DNA of 6,022 nucleotides from Gemmatimonadota bacterium (GTDB lineage Bacteria > Gemmatimonadota > Gemmatimonadetes > Longimicrobiales > Gaopeijiaceae). Shown piece by piece: positions 1 to 6,022 of the stretch (its first letter is position 1; each line of letters starts with the position of its first letter). The notes under the pieces are model-generated. The model did no database searches and was not told the origin of the DNA. It saw nothing but the letters and a program-made list of their open reading frames with translations. The position numbers and the translations under genes were made by a program. The stretch is from positions 1 through 6,022 of the forward strand of contig JACQVC010000175.1 of NCBI GenBank assembly GCA_016209995.1. Reading direction: 5' to 3'.

Positions 1-14
1 CCGCTCTTATCCTG

Positions 15-923
15 TTATCCGGGCCAGCGCGGATAGCTTCCCAGCACCCTCAGGCTCGTGGAGCGCGTGCTGATCTCGTCAAGCGCGCCCTTGGCGGCGG
101 GGTTGCTGGCGTCGGCCTCGAACTCGATGAAGAAGCGGTAGGTCCACGGCTCCGCGGACGGCCGCGATTCCAGCTTGGAGAGGTTCACACCGAGACCGGC
201 GAACGGGATGAGCACGCGCACGAGCGCGCCGGGCGTGTTCTCGGTCTCGACGATCAAGGCCGTCTTCATACCGGGGGAGCCGCTGATCGTGGGTCTGGCG
301 GCAGGGTGGTCCGACCGATCCGGGCGGGCGACGACGAGGAAGCGGGTCTGGTTGTCGGGTCGATCTTCTACGTTCTCGGCGAGAACGGTGAGGCCGTAGC
401 GGGCCGCGGCAGCGTGGCCGGCGATGGCCGCCACCCTCTTGTCTCCCTGCTTGGCCACCTCCTGGGCGGCGCCGGCCGTGTCGTACACGGCCACTGCATC
501 GACGTGCGGCCGGCCCTCGAGGAAACGCGCGCATTGTGCGAGCGCAACCGGGTGCGACAGGATCCTGTTGAGCCCCTCCAGCGTGGTTCCCGGTAGCCCG
601 AGCACGCAATGGTGAATCGGCACGATGACCTCGCCGATCACCGCCAGCTCTTCGGCGGCCAGCACGTCGTAGCTCTGCACGACGCTGCCGACGAGCGTGT
701 TCTCGATGGGCAGAAGGCCGAAGTCGACGCTGCCTTCCGTGACGGCCCGTCCCACGTCGCGGAACTGCCGGCTGGGCACGGGGACGGCGGCGTCCCCGAA
801 GAAGCGCACGACGGCCTCTTCACTGAATGCGCCCAGCTCTCCCTGAAAGGCCACGCGCGGCCCGGAGCCAGCCGCCTCGGGTCCCGGCGACTGGCGCTCG
901 GAAGCCGCAAGTCCTCTTGTCAT
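15..923 (-). CDS. pheA: Prephenate dehydratase with C-terminal ACT domain
   Basis: Converts prephenate to phenylpyruvate, the committed step to phenylalanine, in the cytoplasm. The 302-residue product has the usual two-lobed catalytic part at about residues 22-200: [14 protein letters not shown] near 24-37, PIENT at 72-76, SHPVALAQC at 123-131, [11 protein letters not shown] at 147-157, and the catalytic NQTRF at 191-195 with Thr193. An ACT domain follows at about 219-302, with TPGALVRVL and the ESRP motif (252-255) that binds Phe in this family, so feedback inhibition by Phe is likely. No chorismate mutase domain is fused, so that activity must be encoded elsewhere. The start chosen is the ATG whose first bases overlap the DAHP synthase stop (ATGA), with GAGG four bases upstream. 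The reading frame stays open for another 248 codons upstream, but that part is only a shadow of DAHP synthase. The stop TAA lies 14 bases from the window edge. Family assignment is very secure. Confidence 0.96.
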   Translation of the reverse strand: MTRGLAASERQSPGPEAAGSGPRVAFQGELGAFSEEAVVRFFGDAAVPVPSRQFRDVGRAVTEGSVDFGLLPIENTLVGSVVQSYDVLAAEELAVIGEVIVPIHHCVLGLPGTTLEGLNRILSHPVALAQCARFLEGRPHVDAVAVYDTAGAAQEVAKQGDKRVAAIAGHAAAARYGLTVLAENVEDRPDNQTRFLVVARPDRSDHPAARPTISGSPGMKTALIVETENTPGALVRVLIPFAGLGVNLSKLESRPSAEPWTYRFFIEFEADASNPAAKGALDEISTRSTSLRVLGSYPRWPG

Positions 924-1969
924 GCCGCCTCGACCGTGCTTGTCGTCGGATGTGAGGCGAGCGTACGACCCGCCGCTCCGGCGAACGCGACCAGATTCTT
1001 CATCATGCTGGAGAACCCGTCGAACGTCAACGACTGGTCGCCGTCGGAAAGCGCCGACTCCGGGTCGGGGTGCACTTCGATCAGCAGGCCATCGGCACCC
1101 GCCGCGACGGCCGCGTACGCGAGCGGCGCCACCAGATCCTGGCGCCCGCCGGCATGACTCGGGTCCGCGATCACGGGTAGGTGCGTCTCCTTCTTGAGGA
1201 GCGGGATGGCGGCCAGATCGAACGTGTTGCGCGTGGCGGTCTCGAAGGTACGAATGCCCCGCTCGCAGAGGATCACCGTCGTGTTCCCCTGATGCATGAT
1301 GTACTCGGCCGCCAGCAGCAGCTCGCTGACCGTCGCAGACATGCCGCGCTTGAGCAAGACAGGACGCTGTACTCGGCCCACTTCGCTCAAGAGGGCGAAG
1401 TTCTGCATGTTGCGGGCCCCAATCTGCAGCACGTCCGCGTAGCCCGCCACCAGCTCGATCTGGCGCGTATCCATGACCTCGGTTACGATCGGCAGCCCAT
1501 ACGCCGAACGCACTTCGGCGAGAAGCTCCAAACCCTGAGTGCCGAGACCACGGAACGAGTACGGGGACGTGCGCGGCTTGAACGCGCCGCCGCGCAGACC
1601 CTTGGCGCCCGCACTCTTCACGGCCCGAGCGGTCGCGTGCAGCATCTCGCGGTTCTCGACCGAGCAAGGACCGGCGATGACCACGACCTCTTTTCCGCCG
1701 ATGACGTGATCGCCGAGCGCGATGCGCGTCGGGTCAGCCGTGAACTCGCGGGAGGCCAGCTTGTAGGGTCGCAGGACCGGGAGCACTTGCTCGACTCCCG
1801 GGATGGCCAGCAACGGGATCTCCTCGAGACGCTCTTCGTCGCCGATGCAGCCGATGACCGTGCGGCTTTCGCCGCGGGAGACGTGCGTCCGCAGCCCGAG
1901 ACCTTCGATGCGCTCCCGGATGTGATCGATCTCTTCTTCGGACACGTCTTTACGCGTAACGATGATCAT
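920..1969 (-). CDS. aroF: 3-deoxy-7-phosphoheptulonate (DAHP) synthase, Thermotoga-type with N-terminal ferredoxin-like domain
   Basis: Condenses phosphoenolpyruvate with erythrose 4-phosphate, the first step of the shikimate pathway. The 349-residue protein starts with a ferredoxin-like regulatory domain (about 1-70: MIIV start, then [13 protein letters not shown] and a VIGCIGD strand), followed by a TIM barrel. Barrel motifs are AGPCSVE (99-105), [13 protein letters not shown] (131-143), QIGARNMQN (182-190), LLKRGM (205-210), CERGIRTFE (235-243), DPSHAGG (269-275) and IEVHPDPE (297-304) with a following SDGDQSL. Cys102, His272, Glu298 and Asp309 fit the Cys/His/Glu/Asp metal-ligand set known for the Thermotoga maritima enzyme, whose N-terminal domain mediates Tyr/Phe inhibition; the same effectors are inferred here. 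No chorismate mutase is fused, unlike the Bacillus enzyme. It is the first structural gene after an attenuator and is translationally coupled to prephenate dehydratase. The symbol is a label of convenience, as aroF, aroG and aroA are all used for this family. Confidence 0.96.
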   Translation of the reverse strand: MIIVTRKDVSEEEIDHIRERIEGLGLRTHVSRGESRTVIGCIGDEERLEEIPLLAIPGVEQVLPVLRPYKLASREFTADPTRIALGDHVIGGKEVVVIAGPCSVENREMLHATARAVKSAGAKGLRGGAFKPRTSPYSFRGLGTQGLELLAEVRSAYGLPIVTEVMDTRQIELVAGYADVLQIGARNMQNFALLSEVGRVQRPVLLKRGMSATVSELLLAAEYIMHQGNTTVILCERGIRTFETATRNTFDLAAIPLLKKETHLPVIADPSHAGGRQDLVAPLAYAAVAAGADGLLIEVHPDPESALSDGDQSLTFDGFSSMMKNLVAFAGAAGRTLASHPTTSTVEAA

Positions 1970-1980
1970 GGTCTACTCCG
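1967..1980 (-). promoter_or_regulatory. Ribosome binding site and start of DAHP synthase
   Basis: On the minus strand GGAG (1976-1979) stands six bases before the ATG (1967-1969). The site lies downstream of the attenuator hairpin, so the gene gets its own ribosomes once transcription reads through. This supports the start chosen. Confidence 0.7.
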
Positions 1981-1998
1981 CTCACGTGCCAGGGGACG

Positions 1999-2037
1999 AA
2001 AAAACCGCGGCTCCCTCAGGTATCGGGAGCCGCGGTT
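1999..2037 (-). terminator. Intrinsic terminator acting as attenuator (3:4 hairpin)
   Basis: A perfect 13-bp inverted repeat: on the minus strand AACCGCGGCTCCC (2037-2025), a 9-base loop (2024-2016), then GGGAGCCGCGGTT (2015-2003), running straight into six T's (2004-1999). It lies between the leader peptide and the DAHP synthase start, 29 bases before that ATG, and faces the operon. A terminator upstream of the genes it serves is the mark of an attenuator. The 5' arm can instead pair with 2085-2093 (see the antiterminator entry). The hairpin and T-run are directly visible; its role is inferred. Confidence 0.9.
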
Positions 2038-2104
2038 GGAGGCGAAGCCAGTTACGTCAGCCTAACTACGTACGCCGTCCCTCCCGGCTCCCGCTGGGAA
2101 GCCG
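2024..2104 (-). promoter_or_regulatory. Attenuator control region: 1:2 hairpin versus 2:3 antiterminator
   Basis: Three segments compete. Segment 1 (2104-2096, CGGCTTCCC) pairs with segment 2 (2092-2085, GGGAGCCG) as an 8-bp stem with one bulged T and a 3-base AGC loop. Segment 2 extended by one base (2093-2085, CGGGAGCCG) also pairs perfectly over 9 bp with segment 3 (2032-2024, CGGCTCCCG), which covers most of the terminator 5' arm. Segment 1 overlaps leader codons 13-16, just after the Tyr/Phe run. A ribosome waiting on those codons would cover segment 1, free segment 2 for segment 3, and block the terminator. A ribosome that moves on, or no translation at all, leaves the terminator free to form. 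The pairings were checked base by base; the switching model is inference from the known trp and phe attenuators. Confidence 0.85.
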
Positions 2105-2142
2105 AAAAAGTAGTAGCGGCTAAAGTAGCAAGTCTGAAGCAT
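2062..2142 (-). CDS. Tyr/Phe-rich attenuator leader peptide
   Basis: A 26-codon reading frame, ATG at 2142-2140 and TAG at 2064-2062. Residues 6-15 read YFSRYYFFGF, giving three Tyr and four Phe in ten residues, with no Trp in the peptide. The tail is Gly/Ala/Arg-rich and looks unselected. Codons are TAC for all three Tyr; Phe uses two TTT and two TTC, and TTT should be uncommon in so GC-rich a genome. Its job would be to be translated rather than to act as a product: the ribosome's speed across the aromatic codons sets the fold of the downstream RNA and so whether DAHP synthase and prephenate dehydratase are transcribed. There is no Shine-Dalgarno sequence; the preceding bases (GCTCCT) look like anti-Shine-Dalgarno. 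The -10 box ends eight bases before the ATG, which suggests a leaderless mRNA. The peptide resembles enteric pheL only in logic. A chance ORF is possible but unlikely given the fit with promoter and hairpins. Confidence 0.85.
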   Translation of the reverse strand: MLQTCYFSRYYFFGFPAGAGRDGVRS

Positions 2143-2150
2143 AGGAGCAC

Positions 2151-2179
2151 ATAATGCGCGAGCAGGGAAGGGCTGTCAA
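2151..2179 (-). promoter_or_regulatory. Sigma-70-type promoter of the aromatic operon
   Basis: On the minus strand a perfect -35 TTGACA (2179-2174), a 17-base spacer and CATTAT (2156-2151; 4 of 6 matches to TATAAT). The predicted transcription start is about 2144-2142, at or next to the A of the leader peptide ATG. The -35 contains the TGA stop of the transporter gene. Its ideal spacing and position just before the leader peptide argue against chance. Confidence 0.75.
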
Positions 2180-3438
2180 GGCCGTCGCTCTAGGGCCTGT
2201 GGCTGCGTGGCCTGTCGCTGTACGGGCCCGAACCGGAGCCTGCGCAGCTTCCCCATGGCGAGGATGCCCAGCGCCGGGCCGACGGCTAGCAGGCTGAACG
2301 TCGGCCCCCAGCCGAAACGGCTCGAGATCTCGACAGCCAGCCAGATGGAGACGGCGGTCAGCCCGAAGCCCAGCGAAGTCTGTAGCGTGAGGCCGGTGCC
2401 GACGGCATGGATGGGCGCGACCTCGGTGACCACCGCGCTGAACTGGGCGGAATCCGCCACGACGGCGAAGCCCCAGACGAGCGCGAGGGTGACGACGAAC
2501 CAGGTGGGCGCTGACATCAGCCAGCCTATGACGAGGGAGCAGGCGCCGCTCACGGCCATGGACCAGCTGGCGATGCGCTCGCGGCCCAAGCGGTCGGCCC
2601 AGACGCCGGCCAGAACCGCGCCGAGCCCACCCATGGCGATGACGCCAAACCCCACGAGCGACGCGCTCGCACCCGCGCTCGCGCCCCGTGCGGTGAAGAA
2701 GTCGTAGAAGAACAACGTGACCAGTGCCCACACGGTGTAGAGCTCCCACATATGGCCCAGGTACGCCGCGATGGCCAGTCGGGTCGGCTGATGCCCGGTG
2801 ACGGTGCGCACGAGGCTCCACGTGAACGGACGGCGCTCGAACGGATACGGTCCATCCCGGTACGTGGTCGCGACCAGCAGTGCGGCCAGGGCGGCCCCGG
2901 CTGACGCGACCAGCACGACGGCGTGCAGCGTGGCGGCCTCGAACGCGTGCACGAGGTACGGCGTGGCTTTGCCGACGGTGAGCGCCCCGACTACCGTGCC
3001 GATGGCCAGACCGCGACCTGAACGAAACCAGGTCGCGACCATCTTCATCGCCGGTGGATACACGCCGGCCAGGAAGAAGCCGGTGAGGAACCGGCAAGCG
3101 AGCGCGACTTCGTAGCCGGGGGCGAGAATCAAAACGGCGTTGGCCGTCGCGCCCAGGAGCGCGGAGACCGCGAAGTACGGCCGGGCCGAGATGATATCCG
3201 CCAGGTTGAGAATCGCGGCGCACGCCGTGCCGGCCACAAAGCCCAGTTGCACTACCGTGGTGAGCCACCCTGCCTGCGTCGCGTCGAGCGCCCACAAGTC
3301 ACGCAGCTGAGGCGAGACGGCGGTGGCCGTGAACCACAGAGACATTCCCAGCAGCTCGGCCGCCCCGAGCAGAGCCAGCATCCTCCAGCGCGCAGGATGC
3401 GCGTCCAGCTGTGCGGGTGATGGTATCACTCGGTCCAT
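2176..3438 (-). CDS. Major facilitator superfamily (MFS) transporter, substrate unknown
   Basis: A 420-residue inner-membrane protein with about twelve hydrophobic segments, roughly at 20-40, 56-77, 88-106, 112-130, 143-163, 170-190, 220-246, 258-280, 291-309, 311-328, 345-368 and 378-395. The MFS motif A is clear in the second half, between TM8 and TM9 (GVWADRLGRERI, 278-289), but degenerate between TM2 and TM3 (ADIISARPYF), as in many divergent members. RFLTGFFLAGVYPPAMK (116-132) in TM4 is MFS-like. The C-terminal tail (398-420) is basic and Gln-rich. Substrate cannot be told; export or uptake of an organic anion would be a guess. The start used is ATG at 3438. An in-frame GTG at 3447 has AGGGA six bases upstream and is a fair alternative, adding three residues. 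The open frame beyond that overlaps the aldolase start and is not credible. No terminator is seen between it and the aromatic operon promoter, so read-through would also pass the attenuator. Confidence 0.88.
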   Translation of the reverse strand: MDRVIPSPAQLDAHPARWRMLALLGAAELLGMSLWFTATAVSPQLRDLWALDATQAGWLTTVVQLGFVAGTACAAILNLADIISARPYFAVSALLGATANAVLILAPGYEVALACRFLTGFFLAGVYPPAMKMVATWFRSGRGLAIGTVVGALTVGKATPYLVHAFEAATLHAVVLVASAGAALAALLVATTYRDGPYPFERRPFTWSLVRTVTGHQPTRLAIAAYLGHMWELYTVWALVTLFFYDFFTARGASAGASASLVGFGVIAMGGLGAVLAGVWADRLGRERIASWSMAVSGACSLVIGWLMSAPTWFVVTLALVWGFAVVADSAQFSAVVTEVAPIHAVGTGLTLQTSLGFGLTAVSIWLAVEISSRFGWGPTFSLLAVGPALGILAMGKLRRLRFGPVQRQATQPQALERRP

Positions 3439-3550
3439 GATTGTCACGCTAGTTCCCTGGCTCGCTTCCGCCGGAGGGCCTACATTCGTCGTGAGGACGG
3501 AGGCAGCGCAATGTGACGCCCTTCCAGTAACGCTGCGAGAGGACGATAGC
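3439..3550. promoter_or_regulatory. Divergent intergenic region between MFS gene and aldolase operon
   Basis: This 112-base gap must carry the promoters of both divergent genes, unless the transporter start is at 3447. No convincing -35/-10 pair is seen in either direction; TTGTCA (3441-3446) and TACATT (3481-3486), both on the plus strand, are isolated partial matches. A strong GGAGG (3499-3503) precedes an ATG immediately followed by TGA (3511-3516), out of frame with the aldolase. The ribosome binding site of the aldolase is AGAGGA at 3538-3543. Confidence 0.4.
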
Positions 3551-4492
3551 ATGACGGCGAGCGGACGCGGAACGGCAGAGGCGAGGACTCGTCCGACGAC
3601 TCGGCGGCCCAGGCTGAGCGATCTGGATTTGCCGCTGGGAAAACGCGTGCGCATGGTTCGCCTGCTCTACGATAGGGGTGCACAAAACGGCACGTTGCTG
3701 GTGCTGCCCATCGATCAAGGCCTCGAGCATGGACCGCTCGACTTCTTCGCCAACCCGGCGGCCAAGGATCCGGACTTCCAGTGGCGGCTGGCGTACGAGG
3801 GCGGCTACAACGCGATCGCCTGCCACTACGGCCTGGCCCGCAAGTACATGGCGCGGTATGCCGGCCGGGTTCCGCTGATCCTCAAGCTGAACGGGAGCAC
3901 CCGAATTCCGGCCACGGACAGCCCGCTTTCGGCACTCACGGCCTCCGTGGCTGACGCGGTTGCGCTCGGCGCGGATGCCGTCGGCTACACGCTCTATGTG
4001 GGCTCGGCCCGGCAGGATGAGGACTTCCGCCAGCTCGAGGAGGTGCGCGAGCACTGCGATCGGTACGCTCTTCCGCTCATCATCTGGGCCTATCCACGGG
4101 GGCGCCACGTGGAAGAGAAGGGAGGCCGTGACTCTTTGTACGCCGTAGACTACGCGGCGCGTGTCGCCCTCGAGCTGGGCGCGGACATTGTCAAGCTCAA
4201 CGTTCCCCGGCGATCGGAGAAGGATCGACTGCAGCCGGCTCCCTACGCGGACCTGCCCTTCTCGGAAGGGGAAGCGTTGCGTCGGGTCGTCGAGTCGGCG
4301 GGCCGTGCTCTGGTGCTCGTGAGTGGCGGCACTCTCGTGAGCAACGAAGATCTGCTGGAGAAGGTGCGGGTGGGGATGGAGGCGGGAACGGCGGGCATCA
4401 TCTTCGGTCGAAACATGTGGCAGCGGCCCCACGAGGAAGCGTTGGAGGTCACGGAGAAGGTCAAGGAGATCCTGCGGGAATTTCCGTCATGA
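3551..4492 (+). CDS. Class I fructose-bisphosphate aldolase, archaeal-type DhnA family
   Basis: Predicted to cleave or form fructose 1,6-bisphosphate (to and from dihydroxyacetone phosphate and glyceraldehyde 3-phosphate) through a lysine Schiff base, in the cytoplasm. The 313-residue TIM-barrel protein has LPIDQGLEHGP (52-62, Asp55), LKLNG (111-115), IIWAYPRG (177-184, Tyr181), GADIVKLNVP (210-219, Lys215), VSGG (257-260) and FGRNMWQ (285-291). Asp55, Tyr181 and Lys215 correspond in order and approximate spacing to the catalytic Asp, Tyr and Schiff-base Lys of the Thermoproteus tenax enzyme. The first ~30 residues are basic, Thr/Arg-rich and outside the barrel. ATG at 3551 has AGAGGA seven bases upstream; a GTG at 3491 is in frame but its GGAGGG is 12 bases away. 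The DhnA family also includes archaeal ADTH synthase of aromatic biosynthesis, but the following rpiA and rpe favour the aldolase role. Confidence 0.9.
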   Translation: MTASGRGTAEARTRPTTRRPRLSDLDLPLGKRVRMVRLLYDRGAQNGTLLVLPIDQGLEHGPLDFFANPAAKDPDFQWRLAYEGGYNAIACHYGLARKYMARYAGRVPLILKLNGSTRIPATDSPLSALTASVADAVALGADAVGYTLYVGSARQDEDFRQLEEVREHCDRYALPLIIWAYPRGRHVEEKGGRDSLYAVDYAARVALELGADIVKLNVPRRSEKDRLQPAPYADLPFSEGEALRRVVESAGRALVLVSGGTLVSNEDLLEKVRVGMEAGTAGIIFGRNMWQRPHEEALEVTEKVKEILREFPS

Positions 4493-4503
4493 GGTGGAAG
4501 CCC

Positions 4504-5225
4504 ATGGTCGTACCCAGGTCGGAATCCGACATCGAAGTGCTCAAGCGCAATGCCGCGCTGGAGGCGGCGGACCGCGTTCATGAGGGCATGGTGATCGGAT
4601 TGGGAACGGGCAGCACGGTCGCCCATTTTCTCGAGATCCTAGGCGAGCGGATCCGCGCGCGAGCGCTGCGGGACGTAGTCGGGATTCCCACTTCGGAACG
4701 AACGGCGGCCAACGCCCGGCGAGTCGGCGTGCCGCTGGCGACGCTCGAGGATGAGCCCGTTCTGGACCTCACGGTGGACGGCGCCGATGAGGTGGATCCG
4801 CATCTGAACATGATCAAAGGCATGGGCGGTGCGCTGCTGCGCGAGAAGATCGTGGCGTGCGCGTCGAACTATCTGCTCATCATCGCGGACGAGCGCAAGC
4901 TGGTTTCGCGGCTGGGAACGCGGTCGCCGCTGCCAGTGGAGGTGATCCCGTTCGGGTGGCCGCTCCACCTGACGTTTCTGGACACACTCGGCGCCCAGCC
5001 GGTGCTGCGCACCTGGAACCACGGAGAGGCGTTCCACACCGACAACGGTCATTACATCCTGGACTGCCGGTTCCCTGCGGGCATCGCCGATCCAGCGAAG
5101 GTCGAGCGCTCGCTGCGGGACCGGGTCGGGATTGTCGAGTCCGGGTTGTTCCTCGGTCTCGCCGATGAAGTCATCATCGCCGGCGGCGAAGGGGTTCGCA
5201 CGCTGGTGGCGGCCAAGGGCACAGC

Positions 5226-5229
<4 letters not shown>
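4504..5229 (+). CDS. rpiA: Ribose-5-phosphate isomerase A
   Basis: Interconverts ribose 5-phosphate and ribulose 5-phosphate in the pentose phosphate pathway. The 241-residue product (from 4504) matches RpiA along its length: GLGTGSTVAHF (32-42, phosphate-binding loop), IPTSERT (61-67), DGADEVD (92-98), KGMGGALLREKI (105-116) and PVEVIPFGW (144-152). Asp92, Asp95, Lys105 and Glu114 have the same spacing as the E. coli active-site residues Asp81, Asp84, Lys94 and Glu103. ATG at 4504 was preferred because GAGGTGG (4491-4497) lies six bases upstream. The in-frame ATG at 4489 overlaps the aldolase stop (ATGA), would add five residues, and has only a weak ribosome binding site, but cannot be excluded. 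It is in one operon with the aldolase before it and overlaps the epimerase after it, which suggests coordinated pentose/hexose phosphate exchange. Confidence 0.95.
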
Positions 5230-5933
<704 letters not shown>

Positions 5934-6022
5934 CAGCCATCAGTAGATCCTCCGGCTGTGCTCCGCAGGAACCGAAGCGAAGCGAAGGTCAGCGAAGGGG
6001 AGGGGTGAGTGGTGGAGAGGAG
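5934..6022. other. Non-coding tail after rpe, purine-rich at the window edge
   Basis: There is a weak hairpin at 5949-5969 (CCT-c-CGG against CCG-c-AGG around a 7-base loop), with no T-run, so it is not a convincing terminator. Then comes a purine-rich stretch with three copies of AGCGAAG (5976-5982, 5981-5987, 5991-5997) and a final GGAGAGGAG at 6014-6022 that could be the ribosome binding site of a plus-strand gene beyond the edge. No gene can be called here. Confidence 0.4.

Noticed and set aside
924..1667. A 248-codon upstream extension of the prephenate dehydratase frame
   Set aside because: It lies wholly within DAHP synthase on the same strand in another frame, has Arg/Gly-rich shadow composition, and the ATGA overlap start gives a normal-length dehydratase.
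1181..2065. Plus-strand open frame of 294 codons opposite DAHP synthase
   Set aside because: Antisense to a confidently identified gene; the composition is a high-GC shadow, with no recognisable domain.
2062..2142. T-box riboswitch or TRAP-type regulation as alternative explanations for the terminator
   Set aside because: The leader is too short for a T-box, no T-box consensus is seen, and there are no GAG/TAG triplet repeats. The translated aromatic run and three-segment pairing fit ribosome-mediated attenuation better.
2120..3295. Minus-strand 391-codon frame over the transporter, ending at 2120
   Set aside because: Out of frame with a clear 12-TM protein and Arg/His/Gly-rich. Its last codons, from an ATG at 2153, would be an alternative 10-codon leader (MCSYASDLLL), but that ATG lies inside the -10 box and the peptide lacks the Phe/Tyr run.
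3449..4432. Minus-strand 327-codon frame opposite the aldolase
   Set aside because: Shadow of the aldolase; no domain or membrane pattern and no sensible start region.
5949..5969. Possible terminator hairpin after rpe
   Set aside because: Only 3+3 bp around a C/C mismatch and no T-run; too weak to call.

Overview
This is a GC-rich bacterial chromosome segment with densely packed, non-mobile metabolic genes. No rRNA, tRNA, insertion sequence, CRISPR array or phage gene is visible. The taxon cannot be fixed from the sequence. GC-rich codon use, a Thermotoga-type DAHP synthase and an archaeal-type (DhnA) class I aldolase in a bacterial operon suggest an environmental lineage of the Gemmatimonadota, Acidobacteriota or Rokubacteria kind, but this is a guess.

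Left block (minus strand, about 15-2180): an aromatic amino acid operon. It runs from a promoter at 2151-2179, through a short Tyr/Phe-rich leader peptide (2062-2142) and a 13-bp intrinsic terminator hairpin (1999-2037), into DAHP synthase (920-1969) and then prephenate dehydratase (15-923, 4-bp overlap). The leader region holds mutually exclusive pairings: a 1:2 hairpin, a 2:3 antiterminator and the 3:4 terminator. This is the layout of a ribosome-mediated transcription attenuator that senses charged tRNA-Tyr and tRNA-Phe. It is the most interesting element in the window.

Middle (minus strand, 2176-3438): a 12-TM major facilitator superfamily transporter of unknown substrate. Its stop codon lies inside the -35 box of the aromatic operon promoter.

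Right block (plus strand, 3551-5933): a tight sugar-phosphate operon of DhnA-family class I fructose-bisphosphate aldolase, ribose-5-phosphate isomerase A and ribulose-phosphate 3-epimerase. It is divergent from the transporter across a 112-bp gap. These enzymes serve glycolysis/gluconeogenesis and the non-oxidative pentose phosphate pathway, which also makes erythrose 4-phosphate, a substrate of the DAHP synthase next door. The last 89 bases are non-coding, purine-rich, and probably lead into a gene beyond the right edge.
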